DNA of 43,329 nt from Methanobacteriota archaeon (lineage in GTDB: Archaea; Thermoplasmatota; Thermoplasmata; Methanomassiliicoccales; UBA472). Positions 8,910 to 18,255 of this stretch are shown one piece after another; positions within the stretch are counted from its first letter, which is position 1; each line of letters opens with the position of its first letter. The stretch covers positions 1-43,329 of the forward strand of contig JAKPZB010000091.1 in the NCBI GenBank assembly GCA_029560215.1, read 5' to 3'. Under the pieces are notes generated by a model that saw nothing but the letters and a program-made list of their open reading frames with translations, had not been told where the DNA came from and ran no database searches. The position numbers and the translations under genes are program-made.

Positions 8910-9838
8910 TTCATCCGCTCGATTATGGAAGCCACCAATATGGGAAGGGTGATGGTGGCGTCGCCCTCCACGTTCACCTGCCAGGCGTCCTCACGCACCT
9001 TGCCCCAGGATATGGCCTCGCGAACCTGTGCTCCGCTGAGCGATCCGTCGTACTCCACCGCGGTGGTCATGTACACCGCGTAATCCAATCCGCCCCGGAA
9101 CTGGTTCCACCAGATCACGTGGTGCTTCGAGATGCCTCCGCCCACGATGAGGGCGCCGCTCGCCTCGGCCCGGAAGACCAGGCCGGAAAGCTCCTGCTCG
9201 TCCCCGAAAAGGTCGATCTTCAGGTCGCGGTGGGTCTGCCAGTACATCCAGAGCTGGCTTCCGAAGGACCCGTCGGTTATTCCCGGAACGAATATCGGGA
9301 TTCCGTTCCGGTGGGCCCAGTATAGCAAGGAATCCTCGTTGTCCAGGCGGGCGCCCACCTGGTCGATGATCTCCCGGGTGGAGATGGCGGTCCTTCCGGC
9401 CAATATCTCCTCGAACATCGGGATAAGCTTCTCCTCCAGCACCAGCCCGTAGCTCTCGTCCGGGACCAGAACGTTGCCCAGACGGTTCACTCCCTCCTCG
9501 CGCAGCTCAGCATCGTCCATGGCGAAGTCGCCGTGATAGTAATCCTTCCAGGAGCGGGCGAGGTCGTGGTCCAGGGTGCCGCAGGTGGTTATCACCACGT
9601 CCACCAGCTTCCGCCTGACCAGTTCGACGATGACCCCCCTGGTCCCAGTGGCCATGATGCAGGCCGGGAAGGACAGGAAGGTGAGGCACTTCTCATCCTT
9701 CACCATCTTCTCCACGATGTCTATGGCGTCCGCCAGCTTCTTGGCGGTAAAACCGCCGGAATCGGACATGGCCCGGACCAATTGATCGACGGTCATGCCC
9801 TCGGCGACCTTGATGTCGCGTACCGCTCTTTCTTCCAT
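8906..9838 (-). CDS. deoxyhypusine synthase
   Basis: TCGTLDHDLARSWKDYYHGDF, NGIPIFVPGITDGSFGSQLW, ALIVGGGISKHHVIWWNQFRGGLDYAVYMTTAVEYDGSLSGA. Likely start ATG at 9838 (MEERAVRDIKV). Confidence 0.93.
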   Translation of the reverse strand: MEERAVRDIKVAEGMTVDQLVRAMSDSGGFTAKKLADAIDIVEKMVKDEKCLTFLSFPACIMATGTRGVIVELVRRKLVDVVITTCGTLDHDLARSWKDYYHGDFAMDDAELREEGVNRLGNVLVPDESYGLVLEEKLIPMFEEILAGRTAISTREIIDQVGARLDNEDSLLYWAHRNGIPIFVPGITDGSFGSQLWMYWQTHRDLKIDLFGDEQELSGLVFRAEASGALIVGGGISKHHVIWWNQFRGGLDYAVYMTTAVEYDGSLSGAQVREAISWGKVREDAWQVNVEGDATITLPILVASIIERMK

Positions 9839-9943
9839 GATGATCGTCCCTCCTATCCCCCGCGCCTTAAAATATATTGCCACCGAAACGGCGGTTCGGG
9901 CCTTGGCAATCCCTTATTTATGAACTAAAGCTTTATCCTGGCA

Positions 9944-11119
9944 ATGGACACCAAGCGCCTGGCGGTGCTCAGCGGCGGTTATATCGGGCCGCTCTCGAGC
10001 AACGCCGTCCTGGCCATGATACCGGTGCTCAAGACGGAGTTCGGGGCGAGCGCGGAGGAGATACTGGTATCCATCACCTTCTTCATGCTCCCCTTCGCCC
10101 TCTTCAACCTGTTCTCCGGGACGGTGTCCGACGTCTACGGCCGGCGCAAGATGTTGACAATCGGTTTCCTCGTTTACGCCCTCGGCTGCATATTCTGCGT
10201 CCTCAGCTCCGATCTCATGTCCTTCTACCTCTCCCGTTCAGTGCAGGGAGTGGGATACGCTTTCGTGAACCCGGTGCTCCTGGCCCTGCTGGGTGACCTG
10301 ACCCCTCCCCAAGAACGGGGCAAGGTCATGGGATACTTCGGCGCGTTCACCACCGCCGGGATCGCCACCGGACCGATGATCGCCGGTTTCCTCACTCCCT
10401 ACGACTGGAGATGGATGTTCGTGCTGGTGGCCGTTCTGGCCGTCCTCGTCAGCATATGGATAAGGACCGCCTGCCCGGTCTCCCGGCCAAACCCGGACGC
10501 CTTGAGGAGTCTGAAGAGCAACGTGTTGACCGCGGTCTCCAACAAGGCGGTCATAACCCTTTGCGCGCTCGGTTTCCTGGCATTCATTTGCTACATGGGC
10601 GCCCTGGGCTTCCTGTCCGATCACCTCTCGATACCGCCGCTGTCCATGGACGAGGAGGCGGTCGGACTCCTGGTGGGCATGAGCGGGGTGGCCGGCATGT
10701 TCGCCGCCCCCTTGGGCGGCCGCCTGGTGGACGCCAGAGGAAGGACCTTCACCGCCACCATCGGCTTCGCGGTGGTCGACATGGCCTTCCTGGCATTGTA
10801 CTTCTCCACGAACTGGGTCCATTTCGCCGGATCCTTGCTGGTGTTCGGAACCGGCACGGCCTTCATCTGGGCCTCGCTTCTCACCATTACCGTGGAGGTC
10901 ATTCCGAGGCTGAAGGGCACGGTCTCTTCGGTATTCAACAGCTCCCGCTTCTTCGGTTACTCCCTGGCCCCTTTGGTCTTCGCGCCCATCTATTCGCAGG
11001 GCGGCTTCGGCATGCTGTTGCTGGTGGGCATCGCCATAACCTTCATCGCGTTGCCGGTGATCCTCATCTTGAAAGCTCAGCTAGAAGCGTCCCAGTCCGA
11101 CAGGACCCTGGCCAGCTGA
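9944..11119 (+). CDS. major facilitator superfamily transporter
   Basis: 12-TM hydrophobic pattern; MFS loop motif GTVSDVYGRRKMLTIGF; LGDLTPPQERGKVMGYFGAF. Confidence 0.9.
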   Translation: MDTKRLAVLSGGYIGPLSSNAVLAMIPVLKTEFGASAEEILVSITFFMLPFALFNLFSGTVSDVYGRRKMLTIGFLVYALGCIFCVLSSDLMSFYLSRSVQGVGYAFVNPVLLALLGDLTPPQERGKVMGYFGAFTTAGIATGPMIAGFLTPYDWRWMFVLVAVLAVLVSIWIRTACPVSRPNPDALRSLKSNVLTAVSNKAVITLCALGFLAFICYMGALGFLSDHLSIPPLSMDEEAVGLLVGMSGVAGMFAAPLGGRLVDARGRTFTATIGFAVVDMAFLALYFSTNWVHFAGSLLVFGTGTAFIWASLLTITVEVIPRLKGTVSSVFNSSRFFGYSLAPLVFAPIYSQGGFGMLLLVGIAITFIALPVILILKAQLEASQSDRTLAS

Positions 11120-11655
11120 GCGCGGGTATCCTCCACCGAGCCACAGTTGTTCAGCACCTTCCAGCCGTGGGTGGACAGGTCCAGGACCTTCCCGCGCACC
11201 TTCTCCAGGGACGCCAGGTTCTCGAACATCTCCCGCTCGTGCTCCCTTTCCTCGATCCGGCGCAGGGCGCATTCCGGGGTCACGTCCACCAGCAGCAATT
11301 TGTCAGGGATCGGAAGTATCTTGCAGAAGAACTCGTAACCTGTCTGGTACAACGACGAAGGCAGGTAGGCGGTGGCCATCACGTATCGAACGAAGATGAC
11401 CTTGTCGCGGTCCTTCCAGCCGCGCAAGAGCCGCAAGGAGTTCAGGACGTCAAGGATGAAGAACACCGTGGCCACCGTGCGCATCAGCTTGCCCTCGGAG
11501 GTCAGCGACCGCCGGCTTAGACGCCCGCAGAAGGAATCGGAAGGGTGAGCCCTCACCAACACCTTCTCCCCCCGGGACCGGTAGTGTTCGGCTATCCATT
11601 CGGCCACGGTGCTCTTTCCCGAGCCGTCAATGCCGTCCACCACTATCATTTCCAT
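11077..11655 (-). CDS. thymidylate kinase-like P-loop kinase
   Basis: MEMIVVDGIDGSGKSTVAEWIAEHY Walker A; LLVDVTPECALRRIEEREHEREMFENLASLEKVRGKV lid-like segment. 3' end overlaps the MFS gene convergently. Confidence 0.8.
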   Translation of the reverse strand: MEMIVVDGIDGSGKSTVAEWIAEHYRSRGEKVLVRAHPSDSFCGRLSRRSLTSEGKLMRTVATVFFILDVLNSLRLLRGWKDRDKVIFVRYVMATAYLPSSLYQTGYEFFCKILPIPDKLLLVDVTPECALRRIEEREHEREMFENLASLEKVRGKVLDLSTHGWKVLNNCGSVEDTRAQLARVLSDWDASS

Positions 11656-11664
11656 CGAAATACC

Positions 11665-12393
11665 TCAGATCCCCGCCAGGAACATTATCAGCGCCGTGGA
11701 CAGGGGTATGACCAGATTATCATATTCGCCCGGGGTGTAAAGCTCCACCACCGCCACGTAGGCGCTCAGCCCGACCGCGGTGAGGGCGCTCACCGCCAAC
11801 GGTATCGATCGGGTGCCGTAAAGCCCCTCGGCGAAAAGGAAGTTGTAATAGTTGATAATAAGGAATATCGCCAGGGCCGCGAAGATGAACACCGCGACGG
11901 TCCCTTCCAGGGTCTTGTTGCCGTGTATCTTGCGCCGGCCGAAGGTCTTGCCCACCAGGCCGCCCATGCCGTCTCCGTAGGCCATGCACACGATGCCGAC
12001 GGAGGCGATGACCAGATCGTTGAAGGCGAAGAACGCCAGCAGGGTCCAGGAGATGGCGTAGTAGACCAATCCCAACTTGTGCCCGTCGTAGGAAGCGGTG
12101 GACAGTATCGATCCCTTGAGCTCGCCGACCAGCTTGCTGTCTCCCTCTTCACGTCTCCCTCCGTACCGGGAGAAGATGAGCAGCAAGGGTATGAACGGCG
12201 CGGCGGCCAGGAGGGACATGACATAATTGGTGTCGAACACCCACCAGAACAATGCGATGTTGCCGATCATCACGTGGATGAACTTCCGGTGAAAGGAGTG
12301 ATCTCGAAGGAAGCGGGACTTGGCGGTGATCACCACCATGACGCCCACGTATGCGTAGACCAATATCAGTCCGAGAGCGTCGCCGCCTGTCAA
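11665..12393 (-). CDS. membrane CTP-dependent polyprenol/dolichol/phytol kinase family protein
   Basis: Multi-TM protein with GDGMGGLVGKTFGRRKIHGNKTLEGTVAVF signature of the SEC59/DGK1/VTE5-type family. Confidence 0.75.
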   Translation of the reverse strand: MTGGDALGLILVYAYVGVMVVITAKSRFLRDHSFHRKFIHVMIGNIALFWWVFDTNYVMSLLAAAPFIPLLLIFSRYGGRREEGDSKLVGELKGSILSTASYDGHKLGLVYYAISWTLLAFFAFNDLVIASVGIVCMAYGDGMGGLVGKTFGRRKIHGNKTLEGTVAVFIFAALAIFLIINYYNFLFAEGLYGTRSIPLAVSALTAVGLSAYVAVVELYTPGEYDNLVIPLSTALIMFLAGI

Positions 12394-12490
12394 AGCAATC
12401 CTTACCCAATGACCTTGGGAATATTTAATATTAGGAGGGCTCCAGCACTTGTTTCGTTCTGATTATCGAAATCGATTGGAGGAACGAACT

Positions 12491-12500
12491 GTTATATACG
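12491..12500 (+). promoter_or_regulatory. TATA-box-like element for the 12529 operon
   Basis: gttatatacg about 30 bp upstream of ATG 12529. Confidence 0.5.
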
Positions 12501-12528
12501 CTACTTTTTCAATGGCATCCGGGCGCAG

Positions 12529-13176
12529 ATGAACTCCAGGGGCCTCATTCAGTGCGATAATCTTCGCAGCCAGCTAGGCGATGTCCCAGCACCGGGGCTC
12601 TATGTTCTGAACGTCAACTCCACGCATTTCGTGGTGGCGGAGCTGGTGCTGCTAAAAGCCCTCCTAGGCCATGGGAACCCCGGGCTGTTCGTATCCGTCG
12701 ATCGCCCGCACCAGTACATCGTTCATCTGCTGAAGATGCATGGGATCGCCCACGAAGGGCTGCGTTTCATCGACACCGTGTCCCGGTTCTCCCCCGGCGA
12801 GGCGAACCGCCGGGAGGGCATCGGTCTGATCAAAAATTCCAGCCACATCGACGAGCTGCCCGTGGCGCTCAGGGATTGTTCGTCCGTCCCAGGGGGCATC
12901 GACGTCTCCCAGCTGAGGTTCGCGATCATCGACAACGTTTCCATTTTGCTGATGTACAACAGCCATCGGGCCGTGGAGGGCTTCCTCCGGGATTTTACGC
13001 AGCTTCTCACCAGGAACGCGGCGGTGGTCTTGGTCATCAACCGGGAGAGGTATTCGGACCTGTACGCCACTGTCCTCTCGTTGGGGGCTGTGGAACTTGG
13101 TCTGGAATCCGAACAAGAGGGGGCGAACGGCGCCGTCCAATTCACAGAAGGCTTAAACTCAAGGAGGGGAAATTGA
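12529..13176 (+). CDS. RecA/KaiC-fold-like hypothetical protein lacking a Walker A motif
   Basis: 216-aa-scale ORF with GLYVLNVNSTHFVVAELVLLKALL, GLFVSVDRPHQYIVHLLKMHGI and LRFAIIDNVSILLMYN pattern; directly precedes a KaiC-like gene. Confidence 0.65.
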   Translation: MNSRGLIQCDNLRSQLGDVPAPGLYVLNVNSTHFVVAELVLLKALLGHGNPGLFVSVDRPHQYIVHLLKMHGIAHEGLRFIDTVSRFSPGEANRREGIGLIKNSSHIDELPVALRDCSSVPGGIDVSQLRFAIIDNVSILLMYNSHRAVEGFLRDFTQLLTRNAAVVLVINRERYSDLYATVLSLGAVELGLESEQEGANGAVQFTEGLNSRRGN

Positions 13177-13178
13177 TC

Positions 13179-13880
13179 ATGGAGAAGGATAAGGTGCAAG
13201 GCGTGGAAATGGAAAGGATTCCTTCAGGCATACCTGGTCTGGATGAACTTATCGAAGGCGGATTTCCGTTTCCCTCGGTGATATTGGTATCAGGACCCAC
13301 AGGCACCGGGAAGACCACTTTCTGCCTGCGTTTCCTCTGCAAAGGCGCGGAACGGGGAGAGCGGGGGCTGTTCTTCACCACCCTGAGCGAATCAGTTCAT
13401 TGGATGCTTCGCTTCTCCTCTCAGCTCAGTTTCATGCACCCGGAGTACATCGACCAGGACATTGTGTATGTGGATTTGGGCGAACTGATAAGGTCCGGGG
13501 ACCACGACAAGATATTGGAGGCCATCGAGCGCAACATCGCGGAGGTCATGCCGCAGCGCATCGTCATCGACCCCATCACGGTGGTGGGGGACATGCTCAA
13601 GGAGGATTACCGCAGCTTCCTGTTCGACCTCGGCAACCGCCTCAAGCATTGGAACGCCACCACCCTGGTCACCGGGGAGGTCCATCCCGGCGAGCTGTAC
13701 CCTCCGGAGATAGCCTACACGGTGGATGGCATAGTCCTGCTGGTGGTGGATGATGAGCATGGAGACCGGCGCAAGTACCTGGAGGTGTTAAAGATGCGGG
13801 GGACCGCTCACAGCTCCGGAAGGCACTCCATAGACATCTCCCGCAAGGATGGATTGGTGGTCCTCAAGGCCAGGTTCTGA
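13179..13880 (+). CDS. KaiC/RadA-like RecA-superfamily ATPase
   Basis: ERIPSGIPGLDELIEGGFPFPSVILVSGPTGTGKTTFCLRFLCKGAERGERGLFFTTLSE; Walker B-like QRIVIDPITVV. Start ATG 13179, 2 bp after the preceding stop. Confidence 0.9.
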   Translation: MEKDKVQGVEMERIPSGIPGLDELIEGGFPFPSVILVSGPTGTGKTTFCLRFLCKGAERGERGLFFTTLSESVHWMLRFSSQLSFMHPEYIDQDIVYVDLGELIRSGDHDKILEAIERNIAEVMPQRIVIDPITVVGDMLKEDYRSFLFDLGNRLKHWNATTLVTGEVHPGELYPPEIAYTVDGIVLLVVDDEHGDRRKYLEVLKMRGTAHSSGRHSIDISRKDGLVVLKARF

Positions 13881-14027
13881 TATTCTTTAGGTTTCCTAGG
13901 ATAGATCATAGGATCCGGCCTTCTAGCGACGCTTTTCCAATGCCAGACTGCGTTTTTCGTGGTCAATATTAGCTAAATAATTAATATAGGTAGCCGTATC
14001 TAGGCTGGAATTTAAAAGAGGTTTTCT

Positions 14028-16172
14028 ATGTTAGACGATCCTCTGTATCTGACGATACCGATTGCAGGGCTGATAGGGTTGGCCTTCGCCGGATATCTCA
14101 CCTGGTGGATTCTCAGGAAGGACACTGGTACCCCTGAGATGAAGTCCATCAGTGATGCCATCCGCGAGGGAGCCATGGCCTACTTGGCCCGACAGTACAA
14201 GACGATCGCCATCTTCAGCATCATCCTCGGGGTCCTGATCGCCATCGGGATCAACTGGTTGACCGGAGTGGCCTTCCTGTTGGGAGCGTTCTTCTCTGCT
14301 CTCTCGGGATATATCGGAATGTATGTGTCCGTGAGCTCGAACATTAGGACTGCCAGTGCTGCCAGGCGCACACTGAACGAGGCTCTTTTGACGTCTTTCC
14401 GCGGCGGCGCCGTTTCCGGCATCGCCGTGGTCGCCTTGAGCCTGTTGGGCGTGGCCAGCATCTTCTACGTTTACCAGGGATGGCTGGTCCCCGGCGCCGG
14501 TACCGACGAAGGCTTCCGCCAGGCCCTGTTCCTGGGCGTCGGCTACGCCTTCGGTGCCTCCTTCGCTGCGCTGTTCGCCCAGCTGGGTGGCGGTATCTAC
14601 ACCAAGGCCGCCGATGTGGGCGCTGACCTGGTGGGCAAGGTCGAGGCCGGTATTCCGGAAGACGACCCGCGCAACCCCGCCGTCATAGCCGACCTGGTCG
14701 GCGACAATGTGGGAGACTGCGCCGGACGTGGCGCTGACCTGTTCGAATCCACCGCCGCCGAGAACATCGGCGCGATGATCCTTGGTCTGGCCATATATGC
14801 ATATTCCGTATCCATCGGCCACCCGAACACCGGTTGGTTCATGTTCCCACTGGTCGTCCGCGGATTCGGTCTGCTGGCCGGTCTGGTCGGAATCATGACC
14901 GTCAGGCTGCGGAACGAGGAAGAGAACCCCATGAAGGCTTTGAACCGCGGATATTACATAACCTGTGTTCTGGCCGCCCTTTTGTTCTACTTCGCCGTGG
15001 ACCAGTTGCTGGAAGGGGAGATCATCTTCTTCTACTGCGGTCTGATCGGTATCGTTCTGAGCATAGTCATCGTCTACATCACCCAGTACTACACCGCCGG
15101 TGAGTACCGCCCGGTCAGGGAGATCGCCAAGGCCTCCGAGACCGGACCGGCCACCAACATCATCACCGGTATCTCCATAGGCATGGAGACCACCGCCGCC
15201 TCCGTCGTGGCCATCGCCGCCGCTCTGATCGGTTCGTACGTCCTGGGAACCACCGCAGCCCCCAACGGAGACTACGAGTTCATCTACGGTCTCTATGGCA
15301 CCGCCGCGGCCACCATGGGTATGCTGGCCACCTGCGCATTCGTATTGGCTGAGGACACCTTCGGACCCATCACCGACAACGCCGGTGGTATCGTGGAGAT
15401 GTCTGGACAGCCCGAGGAGGTTCGCGTCAGGACCGACCGTCTGGACGCCATCGGCAACACCACCAAGGCCCTGACCAAGGGATACGCGATGGGCGCAGCC
15501 GCACTGGCCGCCTACCTGCTGTTCGGCGCCTTCTTCGAGAAGGTGGCTGAGATAAGGGGAGTCGACCTGATAACCTTCTACGAAGGCTTCACCGTCGACC
15601 TGATGCAGCCTGCGGTGTTCGTCGCCGCCATGATCGGCGCCATGCTCGTCTACCTGTTCGCCTCCCTGGCCATACGCGCCGTGGGCAAGGCCGCTGGAGA
15701 CATGATCTCCGAGGTCCGCAGGCAGTTCCGGGAGAAACCGGGCATCCTCGCCGGTACCGAGAAGCCGGACTACGCCACCTGCGTGGACATCAGCACCAAG
15801 GGCGCCCTGAAGGCCATGATCCTGCCGGGCATACTGCCCGTCGTGGTGCCGGTGATCATCGGTGTCGGCTACAGGTTCGCCTTCCCGGAGAACAACGACA
15901 TCGCCGTCATGGGAGTCGGTGCGTTCCTAATGGTCGCCACCATCTCCGGTGTGCTCATGGCCCTCTTCCTGAACAACGGGGGAGGAGCCTGGGACAACGC
16001 CAAGAAGTACATCGAGTCCAGGGGCCTTAAGGGCACCCCGCAGCACGCCGCCGGCGTGGTGGGAGACACCGTCGGAGATCCGTTCAAGGACACCGCCGGT
16101 CCCTCGCTCCACGTGCTGGTGAAGCTGCTGTCGACCATCACCCTGGTCTTCGCCGTGCTCTTCGTGGTCTGA
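14028..16172 (+). CDS. hppA: membrane-bound ion-translocating pyrophosphatase
   Basis: 714 aa; AADVGADLVGKVEAGIPEDDPRNPAVIADLVGDNVGDCAGRGADLFES, DNAGGIVEMSG, DAIGNTTKALTKGYAMGAAALAAY, AGVVGDTVGDPFKDTAGPSLHVLVKL. Confidence 0.96.
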   Translation: MLDDPLYLTIPIAGLIGLAFAGYLTWWILRKDTGTPEMKSISDAIREGAMAYLARQYKTIAIFSIILGVLIAIGINWLTGVAFLLGAFFSALSGYIGMYVSVSSNIRTASAARRTLNEALLTSFRGGAVSGIAVVALSLLGVASIFYVYQGWLVPGAGTDEGFRQALFLGVGYAFGASFAALFAQLGGGIYTKAADVGADLVGKVEAGIPEDDPRNPAVIADLVGDNVGDCAGRGADLFESTAAENIGAMILGLAIYAYSVSIGHPNTGWFMFPLVVRGFGLLAGLVGIMTVRLRNEEENPMKALNRGYYITCVLAALLFYFAVDQLLEGEIIFFYCGLIGIVLSIVIVYITQYYTAGEYRPVREIAKASETGPATNIITGISIGMETTAASVVAIAAALIGSYVLGTTAAPNGDYEFIYGLYGTAAATMGMLATCAFVLAEDTFGPITDNAGGIVEMSGQPEEVRVRTDRLDAIGNTTKALTKGYAMGAAALAAYLLFGAFFEKVAEIRGVDLITFYEGFTVDLMQPAVFVAAMIGAMLVYLFASLAIRAVGKAAGDMISEVRRQFREKPGILAGTEKPDYATCVDISTKGALKAMILPGILPVVVPVIIGVGYRFAFPENNDIAVMGVGAFLMVATISGVLMALFLNNGGGAWDNAKKYIESRGLKGTPQHAAGVVGDTVGDPFKDTAGPSLHVLVKLLSTITLVFAVLFVV

Positions 16173-16242
16173 GCGAAAACCCCTTTCCATCCCTTTTTCT
16201 TTTTATCCAGCATCCCGAACGCTTATATGCTCGATGCTCAAT

Positions 16243-16252
16243 CTTTATATAA
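16243..16252 (+). promoter_or_regulatory. TATA box for the rpo/ribosomal protein operon
   Basis: ctttatataa about 40 bp upstream of ATG 16290, following a T-rich tract (ccctttttctttttatcc) after hppA. Confidence 0.55.
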
Positions 16253-16289
16253 CAGATTTATCATGCCAAGGTAGTTAAGAGGATTCCTC

Positions 16290-16856
16290 ATGTACATGTT
16301 GACCCAAAGGGAAAAGGTAGTCCGCATCCCACCCAGCAGACTGGGCGATGACGTGGACGAGGTGGTCAATGAGCTGGCCCGCGAGTCCTACGAAGGCAGG
16401 ATCGAAGGGGACGACTCGCTCACCGTCATGATCAAGAACATCGAGCCCGTCGGCGAAGGCCGCATCGTGCACGGCGACGGCGCCGTCTACCAGACCGTCC
16501 GGTTCGATTCCCTGGTCTTCAAACCCATGGTCAACGAGGTCGTGGAGGGCCACGTCTGCGAGGTGCTCAAGTTCGGCGCCTTCGTCCGCTTTGGACCGTT
16601 GGACGGACTTCTGCACATCAGCCAGGTCATGGACGACCGCATGGACGCGGATGAGCAGAACCAGAGGCTCATCGGCAAGGACACCAAGCGCGAGGTCAGG
16701 ATAGGCGACCTGGTCCGCACCAGGATAGTCACCCTCTCCTTCAACGAGCGCAACCCCCGCGAGAGCAAGATCGGTCTGACCATGAGGCAGCCCGGCCTGG
16801 GCAAGAAGGAGTGGTTGGCCGAGGACCGCGCCAAGAAAGGGGGACAGGAGAAATGA
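16290..16856 (+). CDS. rpoE1: DNA-directed RNA polymerase subunit E' (Rpo7)
   Basis: MYMLTQREKVVRIPPSRLG, EGRIVHGDGAVYQTVRFDSLVFKPMVNEVVEGHVCEVLKFGAFVRFGPLDGLLHISQVMDD (S1-like domain). Confidence 0.95.
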   Translation: MYMLTQREKVVRIPPSRLGDDVDEVVNELARESYEGRIEGDDSLTVMIKNIEPVGEGRIVHGDGAVYQTVRFDSLVFKPMVNEVVEGHVCEVLKFGAFVRFGPLDGLLHISQVMDDRMDADEQNQRLIGKDTKREVRIGDLVRTRIVTLSFNERNPRESKIGLTMRQPGLGKKEWLAEDRAKKGGQEK

Positions 16857-17038
16857 AGGTAGCCAAGGCCTGCAAGGTTTGCTTCGCCATCACCGAGGAG
16901 GACAAATGCCCGCTATGCGGCGGAGAGACCTCCAAGGACTGGCAGGGCTACGTGGTCATCATCGACCACACCAAGTCCGAGATAGCAAAGAGGATGAACA
17001 TTGACAAGAACGGTAAGTTCGCCCTCAAAGTGCGCTGA
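16853..17038 (+). CDS. spt4: transcription elongation factor Spt4 / RNA polymerase subunit E''
   Basis: MKVAKACKVCFAITEEDKCPLCGGETSKDWQGYVVIIDHTKSEIAKRMNI; 4-bp overlap with rpoE'. Confidence 0.95.
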   Translation: MKVAKACKVCFAITEEDKCPLCGGETSKDWQGYVVIIDHTKSEIAKRMNIDKNGKFALKVR

Positions 17039-17561
17039 TCTGGAGGTTCCCCCGAAAGGGTGGAGCATGCCGGACAGCATGAGGAACGAACTGGGAATGC
17101 CATTCGGAAGCCTGTTCAAGGGCGAGGACGTCCTGAACGCGCTATCTGAATGCGACAGGGTAATAGCGGTGGGGGACGTGGTCTCCAGCACCCTTATAAA
17201 CAAGGGTGTCATCCCCCACCTGACCGTTTACGACCGGCGCAACGAGAGGAAGGAGATGGAGACGGGAGAACATCCCGCCGACCTTCTGCCGCTGCCGGAG
17301 ACGAAAGTGGAGAACCCTCCCGGATCGATAACCCCCGGACTGATCAGGGCCATGAAGGATGGCCTGGAGTCCCCGGGCAAGACCAAGGTCCGGGTGATAG
17401 GAGAGGAGGACCTGGCCGCGCTGGTGTGCGCCGCCATAGCCCCGGCGGGGTCCTGCCTCGTGTACGGTCTCCCGGGAAAGGGAGTGGTGTTGGTGCGCAC
17501 CGACGCCAAGGTCAACCAGGCGGCGCAGAGACTGATACGCTCAATGGAGGTATTGAAGTGA
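17001..17561 (+). CDS. GTP-dependent dephospho-CoA kinase (DUF359 family); start uncertain (TTG 17001 or ATG 17067)
   Basis: MRNELGMPFGSLFKGEDVLNALSECDRVIAVGDVVSSTLINKGVIPHLTVYDRRNERKEM...GEEDLAALVCAAIAPAGSCLVYGLPGKGVVLVRTD. Confidence 0.88.
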   Translation: MTRTVSSPSKCADLEVPPKGWSMPDSMRNELGMPFGSLFKGEDVLNALSECDRVIAVGDVVSSTLINKGVIPHLTVYDRRNERKEMETGEHPADLLPLPETKVENPPGSITPGLIRAMKDGLESPGKTKVRVIGEEDLAALVCAAIAPAGSCLVYGLPGKGVVLVRTDAKVNQAAQRLIRSMEVLK

Positions 17562-17863
17562 AGATCGAGATCGAGAGCAAGAAGCCCAACGCCCTGATGG
17601 ACCGCACCGAGGTCACCTTCAAGGCAGACCACCGCGGAGAGGGTTCCCCCAAGAGGGCCGAAGTGAAGGCGAAGCTGGCGGAGGCCCTGGCGGTCAGCAA
17701 GGACAAGGTTGTCATCGACCACATGGAGACCGAGTTCGGAATGGGCGTCAGCGCCGGGTACGCCAAGGTGTACGGCAGCGAGACGTCGGCCAAGAAGTAC
17801 GAGAAGAACTACTTGCAGGCCAGGAACGGCCTCGCTGAGAAGAAAGCGGTCAAGAAGAAGTGA
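17558..17863 (+). CDS. rps24e: 30S ribosomal protein S24e
   Basis: GTG start overlapping previous stop; KIEIESKKPNALMDRTEVTFKADHRGEGSPKRAEVKAKLAEALAVSKDKVVIDHMETEFGMGVSAGYAKVYGS. Confidence 0.95.
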   Translation: MKIEIESKKPNALMDRTEVTFKADHRGEGSPKRAEVKAKLAEALAVSKDKVVIDHMETEFGMGVSAGYAKVYGSETSAKKYEKNYLQARNGLAEKKAVKKK

Positions 17864-17873
17864 GGTGTGATCC

Positions 17874-18065
17874 ATGGCTGCCAAGAAGAAAGAGGTCAAG
17901 AAGGAAGCCCCCTCGGCGAAGAAGGACTACTACCAGGCGAAGGGGGAAAAGCTGGAACGGTTGAAGAAGAGCTGCCCCAAGTGCGGACCCGGCGTGTTCA
18001 TGGCCGAGCACAAGGACCGGACGTCCTGCGGCAAGTGCGGATACACCGAGTTCAAGAAGAAGTGA
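17874..18065 (+). CDS. rps27ae: 30S ribosomal protein S27ae
   Basis: [47 protein letters not shown] zinc-finger ribosomal protein. Confidence 0.95.
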   Translation: MAAKKKEVKKEAPSAKKDYYQAKGEKLERLKKSCPKCGPGVFMAEHKDRTSCGKCGYTEFKKK

Positions 18066-18128
18066 GCGAGTCTCGATCTTCCCTTCCCGAAAGGGCGGGC
18101 AAATAGGTCATGGTATCCCGATGACCGC

Positions 18129-18202
18129 GGGCCTGTAGTGTAGCTTGGATATCACTGAAGCCTCCGGAGCTTCGAACTGGGGTTCGAATCCCCACAGGCC
18201 CG
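18129..18202 (+). tRNA. tRNA-Arg(CCG)
   Basis: Manual cloverleaf: acceptor GGGCCTG/CAGGCCC, anticodon stem GAAGC/GCTTC with loop CTCCGGA (anticodon CCG), T arm TGGGG-TTCGAAT-CCCCA, discriminator G. No intron; CCA not encoded. Confidence 0.93.
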
Positions 18203-18255
18203 CCTTAACTCTTCAATCCAACACCTTCTTATCTATCGATTCTGTTCTCCTGGAC

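Noticed and set aside
6888-9083. 731-aa plus-strand ORF
   Set aside because: Antisense to a QueG-like, IDH-like and deoxyhypusine synthase set with clear motifs; low-complexity His/Gly/Arg composition typical of shadow frames in high-GC DNA.
18145-18255. Upstream extension of the aconitase X large subunit ORF
   Set aside because: Would be encoded within the tRNA-Arg gene; the family start matches ATG 18256.
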